From Cristatella mucedo (lineage: Eukaryota > Bryozoa > Phylactolaemata > Cristatellidae), in NCBI GenBank assembly GCA_009760855.2, contig WPIO01000006.1, positions 12,131,001 to 12,195,000 on the forward strand: DNA of 64,000 nt. The letters are read 5' to 3'. Below are positions 22,791 through 34,075 of this stretch, piece after piece (the first letter of the stretch is position 1; each line of letters starts with the position of its first letter). The notes beneath the pieces were generated by a model. That model ran no database searches. It was not told the DNA's origin and was given only the letters and a program-made list of their open reading frames with translations. The position numbers and the translations under genes were made by a program.

Positions 22791-23540
22791 TAAAGATATA
22801 TACGCGTGTGTGCGTATACTATGTATCTGTACATTTACCGAAATCTGCACGAACTTGTAAATAAATGCCTGTATGTAGTCGAGCACCGTAAGTAATCACT
22901 GCTGCACAAACGTATTGGATGGTTACCTTCACCCCAAACTACCATGCAATTGTGTAGCTCCTTCCGTTGCACGGCCCAAGGCTAGATGTTGGTACAACTA
23001 GTAGACTGGTAGTTTGCCAATCGAGCTTCTCTTTGGACCTCTTCTTTTTCCAAGAAGTAGGCGCTCTGCATGCAGGATCGAGTATACCTAGACCTACTGT
23101 ATCTTTGGACAGGCCTCTGCTCCTTTCCACGAAGTCTGGGCTTCTGCCAGATTGTGATCGCTTGTAGGCTTGCTCAAGCATTGCTCGGCGTGAGCAGAAT
23201 TCTGAGTGGCACAGTCAGTGCTGCCCTGCGGGCCGGGAATGTGAAGTAGATCTCTAACCGGGCAAGGCCGGCGTCTGATGCTACGAATTCGAATGACTTA
23301 GTGTCGGCATTTACATTGACCTTAAAAGTCGTGGCTCAGTTCTTTTCAGCGGTTTTATGTTTATCTAGAGTCTTAACCAAACAGCTGGAAGCCCTGCGGC
23401 AGCCGCGAGCGAGCGGCAGGACCACTAGCGGGCGGGTCAGCGACTGCTACCCACGGTACAGACGCGAGGTTCAAATAATCTGTGCACGAATGATACCGAA
23501 CCGAGCCATTCCGACTGATAGCAGGGCTATCTAAAAACAA
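22481..23540. other. Unassigned interval with (CA)n
   Basis: It contains the (CA)n array at 22743-22786 with CA/CG-rich shoulders from about 22650. Otherwise no gene is recognised. Confidence 0.5.
22743..22786. repeat. (CA)n microsatellite
   Basis: About 22 CA units, with alternating purine-pyrimidine CGCG and GTGTG shoulders that could adopt Z-DNA. Confidence 0.96.
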
Positions 23541-23705
23541 AAGCTTAGCTGATTTAACGGGGCCTCATTTACACAGCGGCAGAGGAGCCTTTACGGCCAT
23601 CACCGTCGCTTGCAGTGGGCGATACAGAATCGCCCATGGCAGGACTCGAACCCACAATCTGAAGGTCGTGAAGCGCCGAGCACCTTAGCGTCTGGGCTAA
23701 GACCC
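23541..23705 (-). mobile_element. SINE-A copy
   Basis: On the minus strand: B box GGGTTCGAGTCCTGC, body with GGTGATGGCCGTAAAGGCTC, and 3' end AAATCAGCTAAGC. The head palindrome is degraded. Confidence 0.85.
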
Positions 23706-24055
23706 CAGAACGGAAAAGTATTGAGCTCTGTAATTGCACAATTCTGGAACCTGCACATGTTTTGCTTTGACACTGGGCTCCTTACCAAAGCTGACGCGAA
23801 CAGTTCGTATATAGCCTTTCCGAAAATGCTATTGTCATACGAAATATAATATGCCAATGTAATATGCGAAATGATATAGATCAATCCTATTAAGTAGTAA
23901 TATATAAATAATATGCGAATGCTAATGCGAATGTCATTGTGCACCAAAGTGAAGATGCCTGCCTGCCTGTGGATAAGGCGTGAAGTGGCTTATGTCTACA
24001 TCGCCACACCGTAGACTACATTCACATACAACGGACTTTCATTCGCATGTCTTAA

Positions 24056-24222
24056 TACTAGCCGATTTAACAGACTCTTTTGTATAGCGACAGAAGAACC
24101 TTGATGGCTATGCCCGCCGCTTGCAGTGGCAATCAAGGATTGCCCACGGCAGAATTCGAACCCGCGACCTCGGGACGAGGTCGCGAAAAGCAGCCGCCTT
24201 ATCTAGTGTGCGCGATGGCCCA
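24056..24222 (-). mobile_element. SINE-A copy
   Basis: On the minus strand: GACCTCGTCCCGAGGTC palindrome variant, B box GGGTTCGAATTC, body GGCATAGCCATCAAGG and the 3' end GTTAAATCGGCTAG. Confidence 0.88.
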
Positions 24223-24940
24223 CAATTCAGTTGTATGGGGAGCCGAAAACCAAAATTGTTAGCAGGAATGAAGCGAGGCTCGGGGTTATTCACCCTGAAC
24301 TTCGCATCGCTCATAGCTTTCATCAGCATTGAATCGGCAGTTTCTGCGCAGTCATATCGTAGTAATAACGAAGAGCGTTCCGCGGTACATTCGCTCTTTC
24401 GTTCTACCGCCATCATGTCTTTAGCGCTTGTACGAATGCGCGCTCCCCATTTAACAATGCACTGCGCAAAGCTACGGATGTGACATAATAATTTAAGGAA
24501 TGAATGACGTATTTCAAGGCGCATTCTCGCATATTCGCAGGCAGCGGCCCGACTGCTCGAGTCTCCTACATGGAGCGACCATTTTGCCCAAGAATACATC
24601 TAGAGTACACGCTGCTGGCTGATTCGCGCAACGAGTTGCAGGAAATCAAAGTCGCGAATTGTATGTATATAATAGTATGGTATAATAGTATAATAATATA
24701 ATGATATAATATAATAATATAATATAATATATTATATTATAATAATATAATAGTATAATAGTGTGTATCTTGTTTTCCACGGTAGCAACTTTCGTCGACT
24801 TCTGCAAAAGCTGCAATGTTTAACACCGGCACAAGCAGACCGTGCACCGCTTCTTGGGTCACCGTCGGGCAACGATGACGATGACTTAATTCAAATACAA
24901 CGAATCGCTGCTTGCGCTTCCGCCAAATACTTTTCGAGCG
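24223..24940. other. Unassigned interval with AT block
   Basis: 24660-24765 is almost pure A/T with repeated TATAATA units. No supported gene is seen. The 163-codon minus-strand frame at 24108-24599 overlaps the SINE-A and has no recognisable domain. Confidence 0.5.
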
Positions 24941-25085
24941 CAGGTTTGGCCCAGCGGTTAAGGCGCTCGCCCAGATCAAGGTCTGGCCGAGGTCATGGTC
25001 TCGAGTCCCGTGGCATATGTGAGGCGCCTGAACAGAGATTAAGTTCTCTTGGTGCGCTTTACAAATGAATTGTATTTATTTTTAT
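24941..25085 (+). mobile_element. SINE-B copy
   Basis: Well-preserved head with GGTTTGGCCCAGCGGTTAAG (A box) and GGTCTCGAGTCCCG (B box). The hairpin tail follows (AGGCGCCTGAACAGAGATTA, then TTCTCTTGGTGCGCTTTACA), ending in AAATGAATTGTATTTATT. Confidence 0.9.
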
Positions 25086-25599
25086 TCCATAACCGCAGAA
25101 ATATCTCTTTGTTGTCCCGATAGGCTAGTGACAAGTATCAGCAGTTCTGAGCCCAGATTATGAGCTCGAAGCTGCTCAAGCGTGTTCAAGCGTGCTCAAG
25201 CGGGCTTGAAGCTGCCGGAGTATTTCGCAGGTCGCAGTTAATAATGACCGTAGCATTTCTTCGCATTGCCTACGTGGCACTTTAGACAAGATGGTAACGC
25301 TACGGGTGCTCCACAAACGTCCTTTAGGACGCCGAGTCGGTAGAGTGCCGATGGATAAGATCGTACCAGTTTGCCCCTCTAGGTTGCATGTATTAAAAAT
25401 CGGGAAAATTAAATTCTTGCTTCCTTTCAACACCTTGCCATGCAGTCGTCTTTTGACCAAAGTCTCGGCAGTTTTTGAAAATGACGATTATGATAACGAG
25501 GAGAATAGATTTGTGCGCCACCCTAGTAGAGCTCAATCTGCTTCTAGGCAAGCTCAAGTTTTCTGGAAAAGAAGCACGTCAATTCGCTATCGATAACGC
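25086..25599. other. Unassigned interval
   Basis: Short frames only, no motif. AAGCGTG/AAGCGGG-type direct repeats lie near 25175-25205. Confidence 0.45.
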
Positions 25600-26260
25600 A
25601 CAGTTTCTGAACGCACCAGCACACTAAAGGCAATCAGCCGCACGGAGTCAGCACGTGCCCCAAGGAACCGAAAGGTCTCCAGCTTCTTCTTAGAAGTCGT
25701 AAGTCGTGAGGCGGAGTTGAAAATGGGCTCCGGCCTTTGGGAGCGCGTACGAGCTAAAGGCACGGACTCCAAATGATTTGAGGTCGATTCGAAGCCCACT
25801 TATACGACGAGTAAGAAGACAGGGTAATATGATGCCTGGCCTGATTGGGAGTGATTCAATTAGGTAGTGCGTGGAGCAAGAGAAGGAATGGATCTAAAAG
25901 TGGTGAAAAGCTAGTGCGGGTCGGAGAAAAAATGGTACACTTTGACATCTGTGACGCTCGCAACAGATTTACGTAGCTGCCGAGCTTTTCACCACCTGCG
26001 AGCGTCTTATCGTCGTGGAGCAGGCAGAAATTCTAGACGTCTAGGTGTCGCAAATGCACGGACCAACTTAGCAGCGGTCTACTTACCTAAGCAGGACCTA
26101 ATATTTTCTGGCATTTCGTATTGAAAGTAGACAGGCTTGCATAGCTAACGGGTCGTCTATCGACAGATCGCGAATTTGAACATGACTCCCAGATTGCATG
26201 CAGACGCTACACCGCCTATACTTGCGGAGCCCATTTTAAGGGTTAGGCTTTCCTACGTAT
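25600..26260 (-). mobile_element. Diverged LINE-A fragment
   Basis: On the minus strand the C-terminal end can be followed (SNHLESVPLARTRSQRPEPI corresponding to [19 protein letters not shown]), then upstream the LDDRSL and SPGSHVQIRDLS region. The 3' UTR and tail are missing, and a frameshift disrupts the C-terminal motif. Confidence 0.7.
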
Positions 26261-26399
26261 GCTGGCGTTAACCCGGGTTACCACGGTAATCCAGGTGCGC
26301 GCGGACTGCGATAGCTACCTGAATACTGGTCCAAATTTTAATGCAAACAGGCTAAAAATGTCGGGCTCGTCGAGTTCTATTCGTCAGCAGAAAGACAGC

Positions 26400-28690
26400 G
26401 ATTTTGAAAACGATGATTTTTATTTCGCAAGTGCGCAGAGGCTGGCCAGATCCAGGGCAAGAATCCCGGGCTCGAAAATCACGAAAATTAAGCCTATTTT
26501 TTTGAGAAAAAGCGCAAGACTGATAGCTAATTTGGACCACTGCTGGCGCCTTCTTCGTGCGCCCCACAGAGCGTACGTGTACAACCGGAGCAGCCGCCTC
26601 CTTCTGCGCCGATGCTCTTTTTTTTCTGCCACGAGTCTGCGCCATGTGCCGGATGCCGCCGCTAACGGCGCGCCAATATTGTCAGGTTCTTCGTCCTCAC
26701 TATCGGCGATATTACTCGGCACGGCCGGATAATGCGTCGGATCTTGGGGCCGGGTACGACATGTGCTTCTTTGACAAAGAACGCAGCTTCTTCGCCGCTG
26801 TCAACTCCAAGACAGGTTTGCGCTCCGTTTTCAGCGCATCGATCGACACGCGCCTTTTGCCGATGTTGGCGCAGGCGCCGGCGAGAGCTCCTCCAGGAGC
26901 AGTCGACCAATCATGTCCAGATTACTCGACTGCACCGAGGAAATTGCTTCGGGTTCTGTTTCGGGCGTGCTACACGAATAACGCATTGTGCAAATACCTT
27001 CTTCAATCTCGAAGACGTAGCTCTTCGTGTACGGCGGCGGCATTCGCTCGAAGTACTTTTGCTAACGACGGCGCCCCATCCAGTAAAGAACGGGCGGCTG
27101 GAATCCTTGCGATCCAAGAAGACTGCCTTCACCGACTTTATTCTGTTTCAGGTCTCGACAATCTGATCCGGTGTGTACAAATTGAGCCGACGCGTGGAAT
27201 TTCGCAGATCGGCGACGCTCCGATCTGCCCGATTGTGGGAGTGGCCCGGCAGAAGAAGCAAGAGCACAGCTTTCTTATAGAAAAGGATCGGAAAGAAGCG
27301 CATAGAAATGGAACAAAATTGTATAGACTTGTTTTGCCCGACACAATTGTCGAGCACGATGAACAGGATCTCTCGAGGAGAGTCCTTCTGTGCAATCTCG
27401 AGGTGCAGTGTCGCTTGCAGAGGCTGCATAAAGCGTCCGCATCTCTACATCTACCGCGCTCGTCATACAGGATCACCTGATTGACTCCACTGGAAAGGTC
27501 GGCGATGATGAAGTTTTGCATCAAGTTCGATTGAAAGTAATCGACCGATGGTCAGATGTACCCATAGTGAGGCAAGGCGAAACTACCGCCGATGTCTTCC
27601 ACCTGAATCTCAACGCAGATCTTGTTCGAATCCGAGAGCCCCGTTGCATTTTCGACAGCAATGTCATCGTCACTAACGGATTCGTACTGGTCGTCTGTTG
27701 GTAATGGAGGGTCAAGGGTGACAGGAACGATAGCGTTCGGCACAGTCTGGTCGGGGGCGTTGGTTGCGTTGAATGAACTCTTTGAAGAATTTCGATACAA
27801 ACCTACGCTGCTCAATAGCTGCGTCAAAAAGCATTTCCTTCTCCAATTGTAGTCGTTCGCGCTCATCGGCGGGCAGATCGTTAAGCTGCAGCTGAATACC
27901 GATGCGGACTCAGGCGTCTTCCTTCGAGTGGGTTGGTTAAAAGGCCCGGGTAGTAAAATTGAATGTACCGGCGCCATCGAGATAAAGAGATGATGCGAAC
28001 ATTATTGCGTTCCTGGATGGAAGCGTATTCCCGGTGTAGACTTTTCCAAGTCGTGCCTTGTTTGACAAAGTATTAACAAATTAACAAAGTATCGGCTAGA
28101 GCGCCGATGTGAGCACGGAAACCCATCTTCGAGTTCGAAGGTCGCTGCATGGGCCTGAATCGCTGAAACGTCTATCTGGGTGGCTGCATGTTCGGGAGCA
28201 GGACGAGCACGACGCGCTGCGAACGATTCCAACGAGGCCCCTATTCGCACAGCCTTGAGAATGCGCTCACATCGTGGGGCGCCAATACTAAGAAAGAAGC
28301 TCGCCTCAATCTGACTCGATCCGAGCTTGATCAACGTCACGATGGCGCCGTCACATTTTTGTTCGTGTTGGCGTTGGACGGGCTCTAACCGATTCCACAG
28401 CTCCTGAATACGTAGGAACTCGTCATCACCAAGTCGTTCCTTGACGCGTTCGATCGCGTTCTCCTTTCGGGTCGTAGGAGCCTTGCGCTTTCGATGGAGC
28501 GCACTGTCTGAGCGGATCCAGCAACGCCACCGACCCCCCGGCGAGGACGCGATGTGGGAGCAGCAGTAGCCGTAGGCCGACGGAGCAAGTTAACTGACTT
28601 CTCAGGACCGTCACCTTAATCGCAATTGCCACTGTCGGCTGGAAAATTGGAATTGCCATTGCTACCCAGGCGAGCAGTGGCGCCGAGATT
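26400..28690 (-). pseudogene. Decayed GQNK-type transposase-like gene
   Basis: Read on the minus strand, several frames in order make one protein-like path: FELEDGFPCSHRR (28101-28139), TTWKSLHREYASIQERNN, SLSRWRRYIQFYYPGLL, LQLNDLPADERERLQLEK with DAAIEQRRFVSKFFK, VEIQVEDIGGSFALPHYGYI, QNFIIADLSSGVNQVILYDE, LDNCVGQNKS (27325-27354) and LPGHSHNRADR (about 27220-27252), then IPPPYTKSYVFEIEEGI-like text further on. Frameshifts and stops interrupt it at least five times. The DNCxGQNK plus PGHSH-x-ADR pair is typical of a widespread uncharacterised family resembling the DUF7869 group and proteins abundant in oomycetes and some invertebrates, suspected to be transposases. The DUF name is from memory and unverified. 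No terminal repeats were found. Confidence 0.6.
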
Positions 28691-29034
28691 CCGGACCTCT
28701 AGCATAATCTTTTCAGACCAGCGGGTGGCAATGAAGTTCCTGGGAAATGTTTCCAAGAACTTGCACACCAGTTCCTATGCGTTGTCAAGAACACCATTGC
28801 TAACGTCTTTTACATCGTCACTATAGCCCACCGCAGCGTGCATTGAGCTCTTGCGCACACGGTTCTTCAGATGGCTTCGGCACGATTCTGACGGTGCTGC
28901 TCCTGAATCAGGTCAGCGGCGTCTTCGACTTCGAAATGCGATATATATTTTATAGGGCCGCCGTCCGAAAAAGTAAGCAACTAATTGCTATTCTACTTGC
29001 GGAAGTTCGCCAATCCGGGTTACCGCCATCGGGC
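28691..29034. other. Unassigned interval
   Basis: No recognised feature. It may include the 5' end of the GQNK element. Confidence 0.45.
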
Positions 29035-29345
29035 TCATGTATATATCTGAATAACAGCTAGCCATTTAGTTTTATCGTGATTTGATTTGAGAATGTTTAC
29101 TTCCAGCCGAGTAAAAATTGAAGCAATAAATGCTGCAAAAGAGTTCAACGTGCAGGCAGGCTGGGAGGGCTCGGATGTGCAGCTCGGATGTGTCGTTTGC
29201 ATGAAAATGAAATCCTCGATTTCGGGTGGCGACGAATTCGACAGAGAGATTATAAATAGCGAAAAGACGTGAGCCGAGAACTGGTCCTCGGGGTACCCCA
29301 CACTTGAAAGGCTCCCCGGATGACTGTTGCCCTTTGAAACCAATG
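29035..29345 (-). mobile_element. LINE fragment, 3' half of inverted copy
   Basis: On the minus strand it spans the reverse transcriptase motif B region in another frame (KCGVP, PVLGS) to the LEVNILKSNHDKTKWLAVI stretch, which matches MATNFLKLNDDKTNLLVMDK of LINE-A. It is diverged and lacks a 3' tail. Confidence 0.65.
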
Positions 29346-29550
29346 ATTGTGTACAGAAAGACCTCGGGGATGCTGTCCTAGTTATATCTCTCGGCTAGCT
29401 ATGCCCCGGATCTCTCGACAGTGCTTGAAACCACTGATAATCAAGTCCTTGAGCGTCCCTCGTCTGGCCGGGACATCACTGGCCCTGTACTGCAATGGCT
29501 GACATCCTATCTCACTGCGAGATTTCAGAGCGCACCGTTGCTGGCTCTGT
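29346..29550 (+). mobile_element. LINE fragment, inverted 5' part
   Basis: On the plus strand it encodes ETTDNQVLERPSSGRDITGP followed by VLQWLTSYLTARFQSAP, matching the AFDAIDHKVLLEHL and LQWFRSYLNGRLQS segment that normally lies immediately upstream of the segment at 29035-29345, but on the opposite strand. Confidence 0.6.
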
Positions 29551-30543
29551 GGAGTGATAGGCTCTAAAACGTGATTGGAACTTACTTGTTATGTTTGAGG
29601 TTTTGATTAGAGGAGTTAAGTTGTGTCTTTGATTGGAACGGCGATACGGAGACCAGCCGGAAGTCGATTAAGTTTTCCAGATCTAGTGATGACATACTAA
29701 TGAGTGGCCTAACAACAGCCGGGTTGACGGTTGCAGGGGCAAGACAAAGGCTAGGCGGAGCAGATTATCTGATCCGACTTGGTCTTAGCCAGGATGGATT
29801 GTTACGGCCTACAATAGTCCTCGCGTGCCCGACGATGGACCGTCAGCATCGATCTTTTGAATGATGCGCTATGTTTGCACTTTACTAATTCTAGCTGGTT
29901 TAATGCCTGCAATAAACCTTGGGCAATCTGGGTGAGGGCCTATAATGTGCTCAATCCTCTGAGAAAATGTTGGAGAGAGCATTGAGCAGAAAACGAAAGG
30001 AAGATATTTTTTGTGAATGACTTAAGGATCTTAATGTTTCGCGATCCACAGAGGGTCTTTAATTCCAATGGGGACATAAAGAGACCTGAATGAGATCCGC
30101 AGGTGGACTACAAGACGCAGGACGTCTGACCGGTGCGGTCAGACCTCCAGCATGATCGTGATATTACATGGTGGTACTCAGGCAGCGCTTGCATTCGAAC
30201 GTCCGTAAGTGGATTCTCACTTAAACCCTTCTGCTTTATAACTCAGCTATCCTGAGAGCTAAAGCCATATTTTAGATATAATCAAAACATATCCTTGATT
30301 GACTATTTGAAAGTAAAAGCCCCAATTCCTTCGGAGTCTTAGATTTTCAGACTCTCAGCTCTATTTTCATGTTCCCTTCAATGCGTTTCTAACTCACTGC
30401 AGACCTGAACAGGAGATGGGATTCCTTTAATCGTCTTTGGATTATCCTATTTTAGGTTATTATCCAAGTTTTAGGTTATTATCCAATGAAAGCTTACAAG
30501 TTTATTTCAATTAAAAATTTATTAGCGTACGATCAATGCTGAC
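29551..30543. other. Unassigned interval
   Basis: No gene or repeat family recognised. There is a short direct repeat near 30455-30485 (TTTTAGGTTATTATCCAA). Confidence 0.45.
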
Positions 30544-30977
30544 CAGAGGCGAAGCAAGTTTTTTATCTGAGGCGTTAAGACCTGCAAATTTTTCACATAG
30601 GGGATAAGACCTGCTAAGATTTTCACGTAGACCAACAATTAGTGGAAGACTTACAGAGAAAATCAAAGTGTTTATTTATCACAAACTCTGAGGTTGAAGT
30701 TTTTTTTTCTAAGGCGTTAAGGCCTGCAAATTTTTCACATAGGGGATAAGACCTGCTAACATTTTCATGTAGACCAAAAATTAATGGAAGACTTACAGAG
30801 AAAATCAAAGTGTTTATTTGACACAAACTCGGAGGTTGCTCATCGAGGGGAATTAAGACATAATTTTGGCGTTGGTGACGGTCGTGGAGGAGGGGCCGTA
30901 AAAATGGGGATGGCCCGCTGCTCTCAGTCGCTGCTCCGCTGTAGGGTGTCAATGCCCCGCGTCGAGCTTCGCCAGTG
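30544..30977 (+). mobile_element. MITE-1 copy with internal tandem duplication
   Basis: Ends CAGAGGCGAAGCAAG and CTTCGCCAGTG form an imperfect terminal inverted repeat. The interior (GACCTGCAAATTTTTCACAT, ATTAGTGGAAGACTTACAG) matches the other copies. A 142-bp piece is present twice (30571-30712 and 30713-about 30840). There is no coding capacity. Confidence 0.7.
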
Positions 30978-30984
30978 ATGCTAT

Positions 30985-31266
30985 CAGTGGCGGAGCCAGG
31001 GGGACACTATCCTAAAGCGGGGCAGCGACCTGGGCCGTCCCTATCATATGCCCAACGTACATCGTCAGCGAGGAAACCATGTCTTATTTCCATTCTACGA
31101 GCAACCGCCAAGTTCGTCTCGAGCAAACAGTGTGATTTTGCGCTATATTTTTCCATTAATCGCGGGTCTAGCCCCACCAACATCAAAATTTGGCAAGTCT
31201 TCCCCCTACAGAAACACTTTGCAAGTCTGACCCCCTAGATGAAAAACCTTCGCTCCTCCGCTACTG
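30985..31266 (-). mobile_element. MITE-1 copy, inverted neighbour
   Basis: Begins CAGTGGCGGAGCCAGGGGG and ends GAGGAGCG...CTACTG as its imperfect inverted counterpart (CAGTAGCGGAGGAGCG on the other strand). Only 7 bp separate it from the previous copy, in the opposite orientation. The CAGTGGCGGAGCCAG end resembles hAT-type ends, so a hAT-derived MITE is the working guess. Confidence 0.72.
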
Positions 31267-31735
31267 ACGGCATTTACTAAATCCGAAATAGAGAAAGTAC
31301 TGCAATAACAGTGATACGAGTTTGAATGAGAGTGAACAGAAGATTTTTGCGTGAAGTGACATCAAGACTTTACTCTCAGACAGCAGAGAGGTACACCAGC
31401 AGACATGCTTTTCTCAAAGCTCGGAAATTTGTGTGGGTACAGCTTTTTACGTGGGGCAAGAACCGCAAATTTTGAAGTACGAAAATAGAGCTATGAAGTA
31501 CGAAAATAGAGCTACTACCGTGCTGGTTTGATGCAAATAACACTTACTCACAAAAGCTTCACGTAGCCCAATTTTCTGTCAGATGACGAAGTTTTTGAAT
31601 GAATTCAGAGTAGCAAGAAGTGCGTCCCTGAATTAATAATTGCTTGCTATTCACCAAAAAATAGTTTCAATCATTTCTCTATGGATTTCACCGGATCCTT
31701 TTTTAATCTCTGGTATTCAATTGGAGTCTTTCCCT
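31267..31735. other. Unassigned interval
   Basis: A 19-bp direct duplication lies near 31480-31512 (GAAGTACGAAAATAGAGCT). Nothing else is recognised. Confidence 0.45.
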
Positions 31736-31918
31736 TAAATAAATAAATCCTAGCTGATTAAACAGCCTCTTTTTGTATAGCGAGAGAAGAGCCTTTACGG
31801 CTCTCACCACCGCTTGCAGCGGCGATAAAGGATCGCCCACCGCAGGAATCGAACCCACGACCTCGGGACCGAGGTCGTGAAAGCAACCGCCTTACCTAGT
31901 GTGCCATCACGGCTCACC
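31736..31918 (-). mobile_element. SINE-A copy, nearly complete
   Basis: On the minus strand it has the full head GGTGAGCCGTGATGGCACAC, the perfect palindrome (31858-31875), B box GGTTCGATTCC, the body, and the 3' end AATCAGCTAGGATTTATTTA. With the copy at 17007 it defines the family at about 170-180 bp. Confidence 0.94.
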
Positions 31919-33121
31919 AATGTAACTTGGTTGCTGCATCCTTCGACTAGACACCTATATATAATTGCCTCACAACTGCACATTTAGCTTGTGGTGGATA
32001 TCATGCTTGGTCAATTTTAAACTTATTTGGCTCTTGCAGTTAAAAAGCAAAATAATTAAATTTTGAATTTCAGCCTACAGCTGATATTATTTCTGTGGTA
32101 TTTCATATATCTGACCAAGTTTTAGAATACGTGCTTCGCTGCTTGGCAAAGCGCACCTCTTTTGATTCAAGTCTTGCAATTTTCTCTGCGAAAAATTAGT
32201 TCTCTAAAGCAAGATAGATTTTGAGTTGTCATTGAAGCAGCCCTTGTAAATACAATTTATAAAAGAAGTACGTGAAACTTCAATCAATTTAACTGATGCA
32301 GTGAACTTTCTAGTCGTTTAACAATAAAGAAGCGTATAACTCACTCTTGCAAGTCATTCATTCGGACGCCTACATCTTACTATCACGATTAAAAAATTAA
32401 ACCACCGAGATTTCTATGAGAGTTAGAATGCTTGCATTTCAATTAGATTAAAATGCTAGAAATGGAGGTATGTCAAGCTTATGCCAGTGGCAACGAGAGT
32501 CAAGTGGTTTCCGTTTCACAGCAACCAGTAACAATCGGCATTAAACGTCAGCATAGCATTCCGTGAGAGATGATAAATTTCAATAATTCTGCGTCTACCC
32601 GCTGAACTAACAATAGCCTAAACCACGGACTTCGCACTAGCAGCAGCATGCACTTCTGCTTGCATCCGTGTGACGGCATTGGCTGAATTGTTGTACCCCC
32701 TAGCGTTTTGCGTCTGAGAGTTCAATGCCCCAGGTATAATTGTGCTTGCTGTCATCCAGTTCCATTCTTTTCCTGATCTCATGATGGCGATTAAATACCT
32801 AGCAGCCCGACAGGCGCGACTATATAGATAGCTAGCACATAGTGTAACAGCAACGAACTTGCATTTCCTTGAATAAATGGTCAGGATGGTATGGCACAGC
32901 GTAGCTATTCAAACTGGTTACGGCGTGCCGCTCTGACGCTTCTGACGCAACTGCCTGCAACTGCCCTCGGGCAACTGTGCCGCTCACTACGTATAACATA
33001 TAACTCACATATATTATAACGTACGCGTATTATGACATATATCTGTGGGTTTTGTGTTTGGCTGACATTGAAGGGGCCCTCAAACTGATGCAAAATCCAT
33101 CCGACGACAATGTCCATTTAA
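31919..33121. other. Unassigned AT-rich interval
   Basis: No supported gene, RNA or repeat. Confidence 0.5.
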
Positions 33122-34075
33122 TAGCAATAATAATAATAATGCATTTGTATGAAGCCCTAACAGAGCTCTATTCTTTTTCTGGGCACTTTACTTATGCGGT
33201 AAAGGAAGCATGATCAAATGCTTATTGGCAACATGCACAATGTTAGCAATCGTGATAGGGTTAGAGGTGACAACCACAGTGTCAACATGTAAAATATGCT
33301 TAGTGTTTGCATGCGTAGTGTCAGCACGCGTAAGCGCACAAAAGACAAATCACAAGGACCCATAAAATGCAACGAGAAACAGGTGCGTTTTTAGCTTCTC
33401 TTTAAATGTCGTCAAGTAAGGGGATGTCGTGACGTCAGTCGGGATTGATTGTTAGGCTTTAGGAACATCGAACCAAAGGCACGGTTTCCAAAAGATTTGA
33501 AGTTTGTATAAGGTACAGCTAAACAATGTGAGTCAGAAAAGGTGGTACGATGCCTAGCGTGGTGCGGGAGTAGTTCTTTTTGGCCAGAGACAGAGAATGA
33601 AGGGACCTAAAAGTGAGTGACAAAATGACAGACTAGCCTATTTGCAGAGTTTTGCATCTACTGTAAGCGCCTGGTTGCACCAGCCGGTGGAAAAGCCAGC
33701 AGTGACTTATAGAAGTCGAGACAGGATGTCAAAAATGCATGGGCATATTTGGATGTACTAGCATTGTCTAAGAAAGCCCGAATATGTGCAATGTTGTGTA
33801 GCAGAAAGTAAGCAGAAGACTGTAGAGCTGATGTGATCGGCTACTGAATGGTCACTTTGGAAAGGACATCAAGATTTCGTGCAGTTGCGACAGGAGATAC
33901 GCTGGCAAAGCCGATTTTGAGCGTTAAGCTTTCAAATTTCCGAGTCAAAATTGGTTTGCCCATAACTAGTAAATTGGGTTTATCATCCTTCAATTTGAGA
34001 AAGTTTGCTGCCATCCATGTGCGGTTGTCAGCTATACATGCAGCAAGGGAGTTGATAGAATTTGGAGAGCTAATG
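33122..34075 (-). mobile_element. LINE-A copy, older
   Basis: The (ATT)n tail, degraded hairpin and 3' UTR repeats are present, followed by the C-terminal coding region and upstream as far as SLTLKIG and the LKLKDDKPNLLVMGK stretch. Many indels and substitutions make it clearly older than the copy at 14998. Confidence 0.85.

Noticed and set aside
24108-24599. 163-codon minus-strand protein
   Set aside because: Its C-terminal part is SINE-A sequence and the rest has no motif. Fusion to a SINE suggests a chance frame.
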